Assembly (NCBI GenBank): GCA_028583605.1
Contig: CM053327.1
Coordinates: 39,328,522 to 39,392,521 of the forward strand
Source of the DNA: Dastarcus helophoroides
Taxonomy: Eukaryota; Arthropoda; Insecta; Coleoptera; Bothrideridae
DNA length: 64,000 nucleotides
Direction: 5' to 3'
Below the pieces are notes generated by a model that did not search any database, had not been told where the DNA came from, and worked only from the letters and a program-made list of their open reading frames with translations. Below, piece after piece: positions 21,151-31,273 of this stretch. Positions within the stretch are counted from its first letter, which is position 1. Every line of letters starts with the position of its first letter. The position numbers and the translations under genes are program-made.

Positions 21151-22125
21151 TATAAATTTATTTTACTGCCGCCATAAATAAAGCTTTCTTGAAAGCTACC
21201 AGTTAATTATAAAATCGCCATGCTATAATTCATCGGAGGTATTTCGGACGTAAATTTCTCTGCAGCGGCTTCATACGTACATAAAGGGAAAAGGAATTTT
21301 TATTTGCAGTAGAAGCGTGTTAACTCTTTCTAATTATCACTGTAGCTACATTACAATTTTATTGAACTAGATTTCCTGGTACATAGACTAAATTTTTGGA
21401 AATACAAACATTTTTTGTAATTCTAATTACTGCTTCGTAATAATCTAATATGTCTGAGACTATATTAATAGCATCCTCAGTTTTCTCAACTTACAAATAC
21501 TAATTTATTATTGTTAATAATATGAAAATGTACCTGTATTATTGATTATTAAAAATGACTAATCATTCCCAAAATCGATAGGATTCTATTTTGACAAATT
21601 ACAATTCGAAAGAAAAGCAATCAATTGGTTAGTAAATGAATTATTATAAATTTATTTTACTGCCGCCATAAATAAAGCTTTCTTGAAAGCTACCAGTTAA
21701 TTATAAAATCGCCATGCTATAATTCATCAGAGGTTTTTCGGACGTAAATTTCTCTGCAGCGGCTTCATACGTACATAAAGGGAAAAGGAATTTTTATTTG
21801 CAGGAAAAGCGTGTTAACTCTTTTTAATTATCACTGTAGCTACATTACAATTCCATTGAACTAGATTTCCTGATACATAAACTGAATTTTTGGAAATACA
21901 AACATTTATTGTAATTCTAATTACTGCTTAGTAATAATCGAGTATGTCTGAGACTATGTAAATAGCATCCTCGGTTTTTCACAACTTGCAATAGACCAAT
22001 TTGTTATCATTATTAATGTAGAAATTCAGCTGAATTATTGATTAATAAAAACGACTGATCATTCCCAAAATCAGTTAGATTCTATTTTGATAAATTAGAA
22101 TTTAAAAGAAGCAGCAATCAGTGGG
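21151..22125. repeat. Tandem duplication, period about 493 bp
   Basis: The block beginning TATAAATTTATTTTACTGCC at 21151 repeats from 21644 with high identity through GCGGCTTCATACGTACATAA and a decayed satellite-like tail (TAATTCTAATTACTGCTT, ACTRATCATTCCCAAAATC). The duplicated unit therefore includes one member of the older satellite layer. Confidence 0.85.
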
Positions 22126-23139
22126 TCAACAAATGCAATCTCTAACGTATTTGCATACCTTCCGCGGGGGATACATACACGCAGACCTAAGTATACCAGG
22201 CCAACACGAAGTCCAAAAATAAGATTTACCTTGTGTGGAATCCATGCCATATCCAGAAAACGTCTAGCCCACAAGCAACACACGCAGATGCTTGCGCTGT
22301 CTTCCAGTAACAGAAATCATGAAAATAACTTTAAGGTGACGTAACAATTTTATGAAGGTGCTATTGATCAGGACCCAAATGTACTAAAAAAGTTAAGCAT
22401 CAAAACTTGCATCCTAACTGCAATTTGCACAAAAAATTTACAATTTTGAGGACGTTCAACTACGTTCTACATTCAACTGGTGCATCCACCAACTGATTTG
22501 GAAATTACTTCCTATCGGATCAAGGTTTTGAACAAACATAGCGGCTTTTTTCAGGGAGGGTAAGCCCATGAATCTGTCTAAGAAACTGTTAAATTGAATC
22601 GTCCATTCATATTCGCTGCGTAATAGAATAGAACCTAATACGCATACTAACACAACTTCATGTTGTTATAACAAAAGCTAAATACGCTCTATTGATTGAA
22701 TGTGACGTATTGAGTGTTAAAGCTGTTACATTTGCTTAAATTACCGCGATGCCTCCGAGATTAAAGCAGCTTGACGCAAATGCAATCATGTGAACAGATT
22801 TCTCGTAGGCATTCGAAACCTATTACGAATAATTGGCGTCGTACGTGGCAGGGAAACCGCCGGCCTCACAAATAGGTTGTGGAATTCCATTTCTTTTAAA
22901 TTTCGGACGGCAATATGAAAAATGAAACTGGTATAAGACCATTCGTATGTCCATGTAGCTCTCCATCTATCACACAACGTTAGGAATTTAAAATTTGAAA
23001 GTTATATAACTTGTTAATCGGCATCTATTTAAGATGGGAGAATGTTGAAAATGAGAAATAAAGGGGCGAAAATTTAAAAGAAATGTGGCACTGTCAAATG
23101 CAGTGTAAAAGAAAGCGTTTTATTTGAATATCTTTGAGC
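22126..23139. other. Mostly single copy; intact paralogue of the MITE target near 22.2 kb
   Basis: 22.12-22.32 kb matches 19.90-20.02 kb plus 20.67-20.76 kb, the flanks of the MITE, without an insertion. The remainder shows small open frames of 62-65 codons that I do not recognise. Confidence 0.55.
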
Positions 23140-23545
23140 AATTTTTATTTATAATGTGAATTGATTTTGATTCTGCTTAGTAATAACTGAGTATGTCTGA
23201 GACTATGTAAATTGAAGTTTGCATTTTTTGAACTTATATTAGACTAAATAACTTTCCCAATTAATATGGACATTAAGTTAAACTAATTATTAGTTAAATC
23301 ATTTCTAAAACATTAATTTTCATTTAAATGCAAAAAATGTTGCTTGGTAATAACCGAGTATGTCTGCGGCAATATAAATGATCTGAGTTTTTTAATTTCA
23401 TTCAAACAAAACGTCATTAATGTGTAGTTTATCTTGACTATTGATTAATAAACCAATCATTTACAACCCATCACTTTTTAATTAATTTCTAACATTTATA
23501 ATGATTCTGATCGCAGCTTTGTAATAACTGAAAATATCTGGGGCT
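23140..23545. repeat. Diverged satellite relatives
   Basis: Shares TTCTGCTTAGTAATAACTGA, GTATGTCTGAGACTATGTAA and TTATTRATTAATAAA-type words with 19-22 kb. About two degraded units. Confidence 0.55.
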
Positions 23546-23547
23546 TT

Positions 23548-24150
23548 TACGACCAGAGTCAGTACAAGATATACTTCTTCCAGGATTGGACCGTATCAAA
23601 GAGCTATTAAAAGCAGAGATGGGTAGCGAACCGCGGACCTGTTCTTTTGCACCTAGTTCAGTCGCAGAATCCGGTGCACCTATAGTTCCTATTTTAATTA
23701 ACTAGGTTCGCAGGTTTAGACTGATTTGCTGACAGTAATACTGCTGATGTTACCAAACCAAAAATACGGAGTCTGTAGATGACGACAGTTCGATTCAATT
23801 CATACTTGGAATCACTGATATACGTTTACAAGTTACAATGCAAAAAGTTCCAGCGTTCCGATCCGACCACAAGATCAAAGAAGCCACTAGATCTAAATAC
23901 CTAATCACACGCGCAGGTCTTGCACCCATTGCACCTAGTTCAAAATAAAAATTGGAATAGGTGCACTTGTTCCGACAAAAAGCAGGACCACCCATCTCTA
24001 ATTAAAAGTGTATAACGTTTTGCCCACCATCGTAGGGGGCTTCTTCAGAAAGAAAAGAAGCAATAAATGACAATTACAAAAATAGAAGGAGAATGTACAA
24101 AAAAAATGAGAAACCAAATTCAATACAGCAGACCACGGCAACTGCGGTCC
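23548..24150 (-). mobile_element. Penelope-like terminal segment split by a hAT MITE
   Basis: CCAGAGTCAGTACAAGATAT starts a segment that matches 48.45-48.60 kb in the same orientation. It is interrupted at 23614-24000 by a MITE and resumes with GTTTTGCCCACCATCGTAG. The hammerhead-like core (24015-24048, minus strand) has GCAAAAC instead of GCGAAAC, a damaged copy. Confidence 0.6.
23614..24000. mobile_element. hAT-type MITE, copy 1
   Basis: Termini CAGAGATGGGTAGCG and CACCCATCTCTA with identical 8-bp duplications ATTAAAAG (23606-23613, 24001-24008). The duplication fits the hAT preference nTnnnnAn. The interior repeats short words such as GCACCTAGTTC. A second copy lies at 46202-46651. Confidence 0.9.
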
Positions 24151-24164
24151 AAATATATCTTGTG

Positions 24165-24420
24165 TGTCTGGGACGATGTAAATTAAAGTCGGAATATTTT
24201 TAAGCTTATATTAAACTAAATTAATTGAAATCTTTAACTAGAATAATCGTCAATTGCCAATCTTCCATTTTTATTTAAATACAAACATTAATTGTGATTC
24301 TAATCGCTGCTTCCTAATAACCGAGTATGTCTGGGACCATATGAATTACATCCCAGGTTTTTTTTGAACTTACCATTAACTTATTTTCGTCATTAATACG
24401 AAAGTTTGCTGACTGCAAAT
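24165..24420. repeat. Diverged satellite relative
   Basis: Contains CTAATCGCTGCTTCCTAATA, GAGTATGTCTGGGACCATAT and CATTAATACGAAAGTTTGCT, matching the older satellite layer. Confidence 0.5.
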
Positions 24421-26110
24421 GTCATTTGTTGCTTCCAGCCGAGAAACTATTTTAAAAAACAATTACGACTATCTACTTACGCAATTGAATCAATTCTTAT
24501 CTAATGTTTTATATGTCATGTCGTCCACATTATAGTCTGTAATGCAGAATTTTGTCTATGTAAGAGGAATATTGTACCAAATCCGTTAGAGGATCTCATT
24601 TTACATCTCTTTATAGAAATAGAAAACGACTCGAACTGCATAACTCAACCCCCCATACACTGAGATTATTACAAGACATACCGTCAACATAGAGTGCATT
24701 CTTCAAAAATATGATTAAACTGCATGTAATTGATTTCATCCCGTCCTCAGCAACGCCCTTGACGAATTAGTAACCATCGTTTAAAGCGCCTACGAGACGG
24801 CGGAATCTTCAAGGGGGCGAATATGGCGAACCTTCGTGAAAGTCCAATAAAACGTTCACTTAATTTGAAATATGAAAGTCGCGACGCAAGTTGGATGTTC
24901 CCCAATATGTCATCGGGTTCTTAGCCGTACCACACCGTGACATATGAATATGGGGCGTTACACGAGACGTTTAGGGCCACCGGGTCATTTTTATGAGGGA
25001 ATCGGGGCCCCGTATAATGTCGCTCGCGAATAAGGGCACTTTGTCATTTCCTCACCTCTGGCGCGCGAACTTTTTATTGCGAATTATCAAAGCGCCCACC
25101 GAACTGAGAAAAATATATTGTTGACTTCGTCGAGTAACTTTAGTTTTCTGTCCTTATTAACCGGCTGCTAAAGTGAAATATAGACACGCTCCTTTTTTAC
25201 GACTGGAAAATCTTTTCGCTTTGAAGTTTATTAAATTCAGTCACGATAGAGCTCGATCGTGGATCTTAATCAATGGGACTGACGTCTGTACTGTGGTGGA
25301 AATATATGATCTATTGTTAACTTTGTCCTTTAGAGAATTTTCTACCCGTACAGGCAAAATTTTAATAATACCTTTTTATAGTTAATAAAGTTTAATAGTT
25401 ATGAATACCTTTGACATGATAATAAATATTAAAAAGCTAATGAGAAAGAGTGCATGATAAAATATTTCTATCAAAGTAACAATCTTTACAAGATGCTTTA
25501 ATGAAGCTGCATCTCGTTTGACCTAAATATTTTTTAAACCGCTCAGCGTTTGCTAAAAGACATCTACCACGGTGTGTGGTAGACATAGTGCCTAGAATCA
25601 AGCGTCACCTTCAATGCATAAAATGCTAACTATTGTAGTTAGATACCTCAGACTGATCCGTGAAAATGAGTTCAACTTCTTTATTACACTTCAACTTTAA
25701 TAAATAACACTTCAGTTGAAAGTAATAGGAACTGATTTGGAGTACGCGCAGAAGCGATGCTTTAAATTAATTTAAAGTTTTAGGGTGAAGCAGGTTACCA
25801 CTGGGGTCACGGAAACCAGCATGTAACATATAAAATCTCGCTAGCCGATCAGGCGAAACGGACAAATTGCGACGGTTAAGCGCACAAACAAGGAAAAACA
25901 CACAAGGAATATAAAGTAAAAGTTCCAAGACTTATGTTTTGGCTAGAGTTTTGAAGACGGTGGCACTAGCGTAAAATAGACTTGGAATTTCGTTGGCGTT
26001 GTCACGTTGGCCTCTGAGTAAGAGGTAGACTAGGAAACGGGAAAAACACTGCGCTGAACTAGGGAACGCTGCACTGAATTAGGAAACACTGCATTGAATC
26101 ACTCAACTTG
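24421..26110. other. Single-copy stretch, no recognisable gene
   Basis: About 1.7 kb with no repeats seen. 24.74-25.10 kb is clearly richer in G+C (blocks such as CGGGGCCCCGTATAATG and CTCTGGCGCGCGAAC) than its surroundings, which could mark a constrained non-coding element. An open frame of 70 codons at 25173-25385 is not recognisable. Confidence 0.45.
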
Positions 26111-26128
26111 GAAGACACTACACTGAAC
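26036..26128. repeat. Short degenerate tandem repeat
   Basis: The words ACACTGC(A/G)CTGAA and AACTAGGGAACGCTGC repeat about four times with a unit near 25 bases. Confidence 0.6.
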
Positions 26129-26135
26129 TGGGACT

Positions 26136-26800
26136 TGGAAAGAGCTGCTGGTGACTAGGTGACGACTCGACGAGAACTAATGGTTGGGACCCCGCAGTAG
26201 CTTTTCTAGGGACAGTAATTAAGTAGTGAGGGTATTACCTATTATGCTATTAACTGGTTGACCAATGGAAGAGTACCCAACTTTACGAGATACTGCTTGT
26301 TCGTCTGTTACGATTGGAGTAAGCGGAGTTCACAACAGATGGATCTCGAACGCGGATTTTATCAAGAACAATCAGAATATAACGTAGAACAACTTTTGAA
26401 CGTGAATACTGTTTCGAATTCAGTCTTGAAAATTATGAATTAAAATCTAAGGAGTATGATATCGTTTTGAAAAGTTACTTTTACTCGTCTTTTCAAAATT
26501 CATAAGGATAATTTTAAAGTAAAAACGTCTTTAGACTCGTTGAGCAACCTTTGAAACACTACCCAGTGAACTAGAATTTGGAGAGAGCTGATGTTGGCTA
26601 GGTGACGACTCGACGAGAACTGAAGTTTGATACGCCGCAGGTAGCTTTTATAGGGACAGTAATGATGTAATTAAGTAACGATGGTCTCAGCCAATATGTT
26701 ATTAACTGGTCGACCAATGGAAAAGTACCCAAAGTTACGATATACTGCTTATCTCTCTGTTACGATTGGAGTAAGCGGAGTTTACAGCGGATAAATCGCG
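26136..26800. repeat. Direct duplication, copies at about 26136-26356 and 26575-26795
   Basis: Both copies share GGTGACGACTCGACGAGAAC, GCTTTTMTAGGGACAGTAAT, TATTAACTGGT(T/C)GACCAATGG and GATTGGAGTAAGCGGAGTT, with about 80% similarity and a spacer of about 220 bases. Confidence 0.8.
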
Positions 26801-27690
26801 AACGCGGCTTCAAATTATTTTCATCTTAAACCCAATCAACTTTCAAATCAAAACGGCGTAAAAATAAACAATTCAAGTTGCAACCGGGCACATTTGCCTG
26901 TCCAAATCAGGCCGAAATTTCATCCGACTTCTAAATAATTTTCCTTTTTATCGGTTAAACGCAGATCAAAGGAACGAACGAAAACGCAACAGATTTGCCT
27001 TGCATTCATTCAATCGAAGAGATTGCTTTCTATTGAAATGTAAATAATTACATAATCTACTGTAGCAGGGGAAGCCGTAAATCTAACGGCCTAAGGCGCA
27101 TTGTGTACGGAATAAGACGCTTCGCCTCCTTTTACGACATCTAGACGTTGCGATCGGCGTTTTGTTGATTTTTCTTTTTCGACGATCTGGCAGAGCGGGA
27201 TTAAACGCGGATAAAACATCGATGGGATTATAAATAAGCGGTAAACAAGTATTTGAGGGGCTATATCGATCGAAAACTGAAGAGTTTTTGCTCTCGTTAT
27301 CATCCGTGTTTCCTATGGGATTCAACGTTAACGAATCCAAAGCGCTGACGTAAAATTTGACTAATACTTGACTTTCATAACGAAAGAGCTCATTATAGGA
27401 CGATTTTTGAGGTTCAACTGCTGGGGTGTCGAAATAGTTTTACGGCTGCCCTTTTTGACTTTTTGATAAATGATTACCCACTCATGGCAATTTTGGATCC
27501 CAAATAATATATAAATACAAAAGTGTGTTTGTCTGTTTATAGCTATCCACGGCCTGATTCCTAAAGCATTTTGACCAAAATTAAACATACCTTGCAAGAG
27601 GAGAACATTAGTTGAATACGTTTTATCATGGAAAATTGTTCGTTATACTTTTAAATTAAAACTATATCCAAAAAGAGTACAGATAACCTT
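26801..27690. other. No recognisable gene
   Basis: Single-copy sequence. Minus-strand open frames at 27083-27340 and 27361-27597 do not match any family I know and lack supporting signals. Confidence 0.45.
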
Positions 27691-27699
27691 CCCCATTTT

Positions 27700-27950
27700 C
27701 TATGTAAATAGGTGATCTGACAGTGATGACAGCGTCATCTAACGATAGGACTTACATAACCTTACCGTAACTTTACACCTAGGATTCTTTTTACATAATG
27801 ATCTGAGAGCGCCACCTAACGCTGTAGGGTACAACTTTATTACCCAATATAACTCGCAGAGAATCGTATACAGAGAATCGTATTAACCAATTTAAACAAA
27901 ATATCAAACTGCAATCTGCACGAACTCTTTAAATTTGGGCTCGTTGATTA
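27700..27950. repeat. Dispersed repeat, copy 1
   Basis: Shares with 37475-37730 the landmarks CATCTAACGATAGGAC, a second CATCTA/CACCTA block followed by TAGGG(T/A)(A/G)CAACTTT, and GCACGAACTCTTTAAA. About 70% similar over 240 bases, same orientation. Class unknown. Confidence 0.7.
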
Positions 27951-28690
27951 AGTTCTGAAATATTCATTTTGATATGTTTTACTGAAAGTATTTAAAAACT
28001 TCGCAGCTTATCAATATTTCGGTAAATTTTATCAAAAAATGTTTCCTGACAAAAAATTAATTATTAAAACTTCTGATTTGTGAAAATGATGTGCATCAAG
28101 TGGCAGTAATAGTGAGTTAACATTTATGAGCATCAATGCATACAACAGCGCATCCGATGACATTGTTTTGGGGGCTATTAGCGACCAATGTGTTCTCTAA
28201 CAACTCCTCATTACACTTCCTGCCCCTGACCGGAAATGTAACCCCCGAATTCCACACGGTGCGTGGGGTAGAACTCATTAACCTACATGCTAAACGAAAG
28301 CTCGGCATTCTCTCTCCTCTCGCTCGCGCCATTTCTATATTACAAACCGGAGAATTTATTTCACCGTTGCCTGATAAAGTCGAAAATTATTATTTTTGGT
28401 CATTCGGGTTAATGGGTTTATTGCCTCTATTGCCGCCGTACCGCCGGGTCGAGTCTAATGCACTTTTCATAATGCCATTTAGCCTTTTAATTACTGCTAA
28501 AGCATAGGCCTCGAAATTTTAGGACAACTAGATATTAGTCGTGTTGTTGCTTTGGTTTTTTGAATTTGGCGGAAGCTGCGTGGTACAAAGTAACTTGAAC
28601 GCAAACAGAAGACGGCTTTATTAAAAGAATTGTTAAAAGTTACCTTACCAGGAAATTTCAATTAAAGCGAACGCGCTACAGTTGAAAATA
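27951..28690. other. No recognisable gene
   Basis: Contains a 123-codon open frame at 28136-28507 (+), with a hydrophobic run WSFGLMGLLPLLPP, and an overlapping 71-codon frame on the other strand. I recognise neither and see no splice or promoter signals to support them. Confidence 0.4.
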
Positions 28691-28691
28691 T

Positions 28692-29056
28692 TGTAACGAA
28701 ATGTAAATTGTAGAATTTAATAGGTAAGAAAATTTTCTAGAAAGATCTGATAAGGGAAGGCGGCCGCGATAATGAAGCAAACGGCAGATAACCGTTCCAG
28801 AAATTTCGGCAAACGTTAAGCCTTATCTGCTGGATTTTTCCAGAACCCGGAAGCAAAAACTATATAAGGCGGTCGCCTTTCCTTAGAGTCAGTCAGTTAG
28901 AGTCGGTCAGTGATTCAGTGTAGTTAGTGAGTTAGTAGTTAGAAGTCAATAACTTAGTTAATTATTGAGTTGTGGTGTTCTGAGTTAAGTTTAGAAATAA
29001 AGTGGGTATTATTCAGCAAATGTTAATAATCATTTGGAACCGATAAGCTCGTAACA
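28692..29056 (+). mobile_element. Probable solo LTR of a Gypsy-type retrotransposon
   Basis: About 365 bp bounded by TGTAACG and CGTAACA (TG...CA ends). A TATA box CTATATAAGG (28860-28869) is followed 30-40 bases later by AGTCAGTCAGTTAGAGTC, and a polyadenylation signal AATAAA lies at 28996-29001. This is the U3-R-U5 layout. The neighbouring bases ATAT/ATAC may be a 4-bp target duplication with one mismatch. No internal region or primer-binding site follows, so it would be a recombined solo LTR. Orientation is plus. Confidence 0.6.
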
Positions 29057-29990
29057 ATACTTATAACCAACAGATTCTTCTAGGATACAGTCAAATATCA
29101 GTTGCATGTTACTCAACGGGATTTAGATCTCTTGAGTATTTATGTGACTTCTAAGTTGGAAATGTTTATGTGACCATAATTGATGAGGCCAAAGAAAATG
29201 GAAACCGATATGTTGTTTATAAATATTTTTAACTGTAGCACATTCGACTGTTTTGTTACAGAACATATTAAGAATTCCTTTTCACTGTCAATATAAAATT
29301 TTTCTTTAATATTGATAACAGATGGTGTGATTTTTATAGTAGATGATTCCAACTTACCTTTCACTAACGTTATGCTTCCTTGCGTCTTATCTAATAAAAA
29401 AAATAATTATCTACTGGCTAAACGAGTAAAATTCATATTGTGAAGTTCAACCCCAACTCTAAAGCATAAATTATTCATCTTCTTGATGAAACATTTCTTT
29501 AAATCGGCAAAAGCCGTTGCCGTGGCTTTTATTTAAAGAGCTAAACTTTCGAGTTAATAATTCCAAAGATCATTACACCGCTACCAAATTATTTACGAGA
29601 TTTAATTACTAACTCGTCCGAAATTAAACGTTCCCCTCATCTAGCGAAAAACTTTTGAATATTTGCCCGTTTAATTTTTACGATTAAACTTGCAAAAGAA
29701 CATACCGGATATCGAGATCGTGTTCCGGGGTTGACTTTTTTTTAATACGCTTCAAGCATAAAAGGGTTTATTTAATTAAGGTGATTTTGTAGAGGTTGTT
29801 TCGTTTTCGTTTTCATATTTATTTAATAAATCTTTAACACTGACTGACAGACAACGCACAGCCTAAACGGGTGGCTCTACAAGAATGAATTTGCACACGA
29901 AGGATACGTATTACGTGAGCACTAAGAAATGATTTTTGAAAATTCAACTTCTGAGGGCCTAAAATGCGCATTACAAAACTAAGAAGCGTA
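29057..29990. other. No recognisable gene
   Basis: Single-copy AT-rich sequence with one 74-codon minus-strand open frame (29140-29364) that matches nothing known to me. Confidence 0.45.
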
Positions 29991-29993
29991 GGC

Positions 29994-30133
29994 AATAAAT
30001 AATACACACAGCTGTATTTAACGTTGCCTATACTCAATAACTTATGACCTTGACTGCAACAACAATAAATAATACACACAGCTGTATTTAACGTTGCCTA
30101 TACTCAATAACTTATGACCTTGACTGCAACAAC
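29994..30133. repeat. Exact tandem duplication, unit 70 bp
   Basis: AATAAATAATACACACAGCT starts both copies (29994 and 30064). Through the phrase CTTATGACCTTGACTGCAAC they appear identical, so the event is recent. Confidence 0.95.
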
Positions 30134-30245
30134 ATATTCACGGCGCGGCGATTTTTACTTGGCTTATCGCATTTCTTTCGTGTGGCCATGCGGCGGTAAA
30201 ACTGAGTCTACATTTTGGTGCAGAATGAGCCTTTATAATATATGA
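30134..30245. repeat. Inverted repeat arm, partner near 34.05-34.17 kb
   Basis: CGGCGCGGCGATTTTTACTT, GCTTATCGCATTTCTT and GTGTGGCCATGCGGCGGTAA appear as reverse complement at 34084-34160. The arms enclose the AT-rich block 31.3-34.0 kb plus about 1 kb of single-copy DNA. Confidence 0.75.
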
Positions 30246-31273
30246 CGTCCTTTTTACCGCAATTTGATTGATTTAAGGGTTTTGATGTATCAAAATAGAA
30301 ATGTGGGCCGGGGACAAAAGAGAGGAGAGAAAAGTCTGATGGTTCTTGAAATAAAATCTCATTGAGAAGCAGTTAAATAAAACGCTATAAAACATTGTTC
30401 CGTGTTAAGTTCGATTATAAATATGGCGTGAATTTAAACACTTTATTTAGACTTAAATAGAATATCAGAGTATCACGCCTGTAAATTGCTTTGCCACCGA
30501 AACCAGACTCTTCGGCATAACGTGACGATGCTTCCGAGCGCCACTCGGATCAAAAGAATCGATTTTTATTTGCAAAATATGAAGAGGTGTTTTTGGCCGT
30601 AAGTATTTCGCACAAACTGTAATGTCGCACAAGTAAAAATGCAAAATGTGAAACCTTGTTAATACACAGAATGTCACGGTGTATTAGAATGTATCAGAAA
30701 ACACTTTGATATGCATTCTGATAATTTTTATATGGAACGCTTCCAAAAAAAACTGTGTTTGCCATATCCGAAGAACCGAACCTTCAACTGAACAACAACT
30801 CAAATAACTTTCAAAAAAACCGTTATTCAGTTAAGCATTTTTTTGGGTACATATTTGTTTTGTACTATTTGGTTGCTGCGACATCAGCACATAAACTTAA
30901 CCACCAGAAAAGTTTGAGTTATGGTCGAGAGAATAACGTCGTTTTTGTCGCGTTTTATAGAATTGCCATGTTACAAATGTTGGAACAATGTTAGAAAATC
31001 TAATTGCTTTCAAGTACGTCTGCTTTTGATTTAAGTATTTCAGGGGCGAATCTCTCTTCTGTACCATGAGAATTAATCTCCGTTTCTGTTGTCGAATGGA
31101 AACCTGTTAAAAGACAAATAAGAGAAATTCTAAGATGATGTAATCCTGACAACTATCGGTACTTAAATTACGCGACGAACAGCTCTAAAGAAAATGAAAA
31201 AAAAACTATGATGGTAAAAGTATAATTATTTTATATAACAAGACATCATTGCTTCAGAAATATTCATCTACTT
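30246..31273. other. No recognisable gene
   Basis: Single-copy stretch. Open frames at 30465-30677 (-) and 30755-30994 (+) are short and unrecognised. Confidence 0.45.

Noticed and set aside
28136..28507. 123-codon plus-strand frame with a hydrophobic segment
   Set aside because: No recognisable domain, no splice or promoter support, and an overlapping antisense frame; left as unassigned DNA.
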